Shown piece by piece: positions 61,960 through 64,000 of a stretch of DNA of 64,000 bases. The notes beneath the pieces are model-generated. The model worked only from the letters and a program-made list of their open reading frames with translations, ran no database searches and had not been told where the DNA came from. The translations under genes were made by a program, and so were the position numbers. The stretch is taken from positions 963,538 to 1,027,537 of the forward strand of contig NW_019091526.1 in assembly GCF_001949145.1 (NCBI RefSeq), written 5' to 3'. This DNA comes from Acanthaster planci (Eukaryota; Echinodermata; Asteroidea; Valvatida; Acanthasteridae). Position 1 is the first letter of the stretch. Each line of letters starts with the position of its first letter.

Positions 61960-62706
61960 TCTAATGCCCCTTGATAAACAGTCATCAGTGTGTGCATAAG
62001 TAAGCACGGTTTTAAATCTCGCGAAGCAGTTGAATATCGATGTTGAAGTATTCACCTTGTAAACTTTTCAATATCATAAGAATTCATTTTTTCCCTAGTG
62101 CCTGTTTAATTAGTAGTCTCTTTTATCTGTTTTAGGTGTTCCTGCAGACTGTATCAGTTACGTGTTTCACCAGTAATTCATGTTGTCGATATTATTTCTT
62201 TTTGTTTTAATATCACATACCTTTTACTACGTACATCTTAATTACAAGATTTGCTCCCATGTGTTTACGTTAGATAAGTATTCCTGCTTATATCTTTATT
62301 GGTACTTGGTAGTTGTGTGTTATTTGTAGTTTGACCCTTTGACCATTTTTTTTTCCTGATTCGTCGTGATTTTGTCCATACATTAATTTTCTTCCTGTCT
62401 GTGCCAGAATTGTGATTTCAAATTTTGTTGGTTTGTGTATCCTTTGCCATGTGTCTTGTTAGTAATTTCGGTGGGTATCGATGTTTAATCTAGGCCTGCT
62501 GTAATAATATATGTTGTTTTAAATGTCATTTGATTTATTATATTTTTTATAAGACTTTTTTGATGTTATTGCAAGATTTGCTGTTTCCAGTATATAATTA
62601 CTTCGATAAATTCCCAGTCATTAGTGAATTTTAGCTTTTTAAATACTGATTTTTTTGTATAATTCATCCGCTAATGGTTGCTAATAAATTATCTCATCTC
62701 ATAACT
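61960..62706 (+). mobile_element. Possible 3' end of a non-LTR retrotransposon
   Basis: A T-rich, G-poor stretch free of coding frames ends GCTAATAAATTATCTCATCT followed by CATAAC. A short (ATCTC) tail directly after an AATAAA-like word is a usual 3' end of LINE elements. No reverse-transcriptase frame is present, so it would be a 5'-truncated copy. The call rests on style only. Confidence 0.3.
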
Positions 62707-63431
62707 ATTCTATCGAGTAAAAATCTTTAAAGACCCTTTATCAAACAGTCTTATACCAAGAAACAGCCTCCGCGACAACACAAACATAGGTCACATTGAC
62801 CACTTGATGGAATTAAGACGACACCTTGTCCTCCATTGGACATTTTCTCTTTGTTCCTGTCAGGATTTGTTAATGATGACCCCGTCATCAGACTAAGGAT
62901 AATGTCATGTTATAGGAACTCTTTCAGCATTCTGCAATGGTAGTCGTGCCCGGATTCCCTCAAATGTGACCATATTTATGTAAAACTGAATTTCGAGAAA
63001 GGACAAGATGAGTTCTTTCTTCTGACATATCTCCCATTTAGGCATCCTAGTGGAAGGAAGGTAAAAAATGTTAAGTTTCCCATTGATTTACACGAATCAA
63101 GATTTTCTAGAAGGCTTCTTCACTCAAATATTGCTCTGGCGACTTTTGACTCACTTGGGCCTGCTTTGTTGATTCAAGTTCAAGAATCTTTTGTAAAAAT
63201 GATTAGGACCTCTCGCCTATAGAAGAGAATTACGTATATAGCGTAAGCTTTGCGTTTGACTGACACAATGAATTCAGTTTCCCTCAGTGTATTAAGTGAT
63301 AACCTTAAGCGGTGAATATCTTTATTCCTCTCATACATACAGAGCAGGGAGAACCAGCCTGCATCCAGTTAGATGTAAATTATCAGGTAGTGACACGGGT
63401 GTTTGTTGAGAAATTATTTGCAGAAGAAATA

Positions 63432-63955
63432 GAGGTAACCAGACAGAGTACTTTGTGTTTATATAGGCAAAGCAATTAGGAAAGGATTATTCAATAGGCT
63501 CAAAAGGTACAGCCTTGCCTCGGAGCTGTGGGATATTAAGGGACCTTCAACAAATTTTAAGGTCTGGGAAAAAACATCACAGTGTGACATTAACGAGCAC
63601 AGTTTGAACATTTCTATAGGCCTACTTATTGTCACTTTATGTTTCTGGGAAGCTTAATAGCTAGTGCGCCGCTTACCACAACTTAACACATAAGGAGCTC
63701 AGCATCAAGTTGAACATGAAATGATAGGCGCCATCAACTTGAGAACGGTATCGGCCTTTACAGAACACTGTCACCCCGGGCAATGAGATCATTTTCTTGT
63801 CTCTGTCCGTACTGTAAGGGGCCAGCTTCATAGGGTTTAAGGTGATCACTGATGGCTGTAAGACGCTCGAAGTGTGATAATCAGACTCAATGAGCATTTT
63901 TGTTAATCAAAGCATTGGGCCATAGAGGTTTTTGAATGCACCTCTCTTGTTTTCT
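63432..63955 (+). repeat. Second dispersed ~500-bp repeat family, copy 2
   Basis: Direct-orientation partner of 44468-44990, diverged by many substitutions but collinear over the full length. It is followed by a short (CAAA)n microsatellite at the window end (63982-64000). Confidence 0.7.
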
Positions 63956-64000
63956 TACCCTGGCAATCCCTTTCTATTTCCAACAAACAAACAAACAAAC

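Noticed and set aside
1-64000. CRISPR arrays, bacterial operons, rRNA or intact tRNA genes
   Set aside because: The window is eukaryotic with spliced genes. The only tRNA-like sequences are SINE heads, and no regularly spaced repeat-spacer pattern exists.

Overview
This is animal nuclear DNA: three split protein-coding genes with GT-AG introns, vertebrate-like orthologues, tRNA-derived SINEs, small inverted-repeat transposons and long low-complexity spacers. Abundant TACATGTA/TACCGGTA palindromes and frequent AGGCCTA-type words suggest a marine invertebrate, probably a non-vertebrate deuterostome. That placement is an impression from base composition and not a proof. All assignments were made by eye from the translated sequence, and exon borders rest on reading phase plus splice signals.

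Layout. (1) Positions 1-1593, minus strand: the first two coding exons of MTMR9, a myotubularin-related inactive phosphatase. The gene runs off the left edge. A candidate promoter with two CACGTG boxes and an NRF1-type GCGCATGCGC lies at about 1795-1871. (2) Positions 1.6-31.5 kb: a 30-kb spacer without a recognisable intact gene. It is packed with clusters of GTACATGTAC, GTACCGGTAC and GTACGTAC, and also holds a SINE with a clear target-site duplication, a pair of related SINEs, a 160-bp inverted-repeat element, one copy of a roughly 500-bp dispersed repeat and a decayed coding remnant. (3) Positions 31524-42669, plus strand: a complete eight-exon ZC2HC1-type gene (372 codons) with two C2HC zinc fingers and a C-terminal zinc ribbon. 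Its introns carry a fold-back element, two MITE-like elements and the second, inverted copy of the 500-bp repeat. (4) Positions 43.8-47.1 kb: a convergent spacer. (5) Positions 47329-61361, minus strand: a complete sixteen-exon gene (1145 codons) for a nose-resistant-to-fluoxetine/acyltransferase-3 membrane protein. Its first exon encodes a signal peptide and a tandem array of 56-residue repeats ahead of the NRF domain. (6) Positions 61.4-64 kb: 5' flank with a possible LINE 3' tail and a second copy of a roughly 500-bp repeat also found at 44.5 kb.

The three genes have no evident shared pathway. MTMR9 regulates phosphoinositide phosphatases, ZC2HC1 is a cytosolic or nuclear zinc-finger protein of little-known function, and the NRF-like protein is a multi-pass acyltransferase-fold protein. 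The most unusual signals are the palindrome family with its sharp regional boundary near 42-43 kb, its intrusion into a SINE promoter, and the repeat-bearing N-terminal extension of the NRF-like protein.
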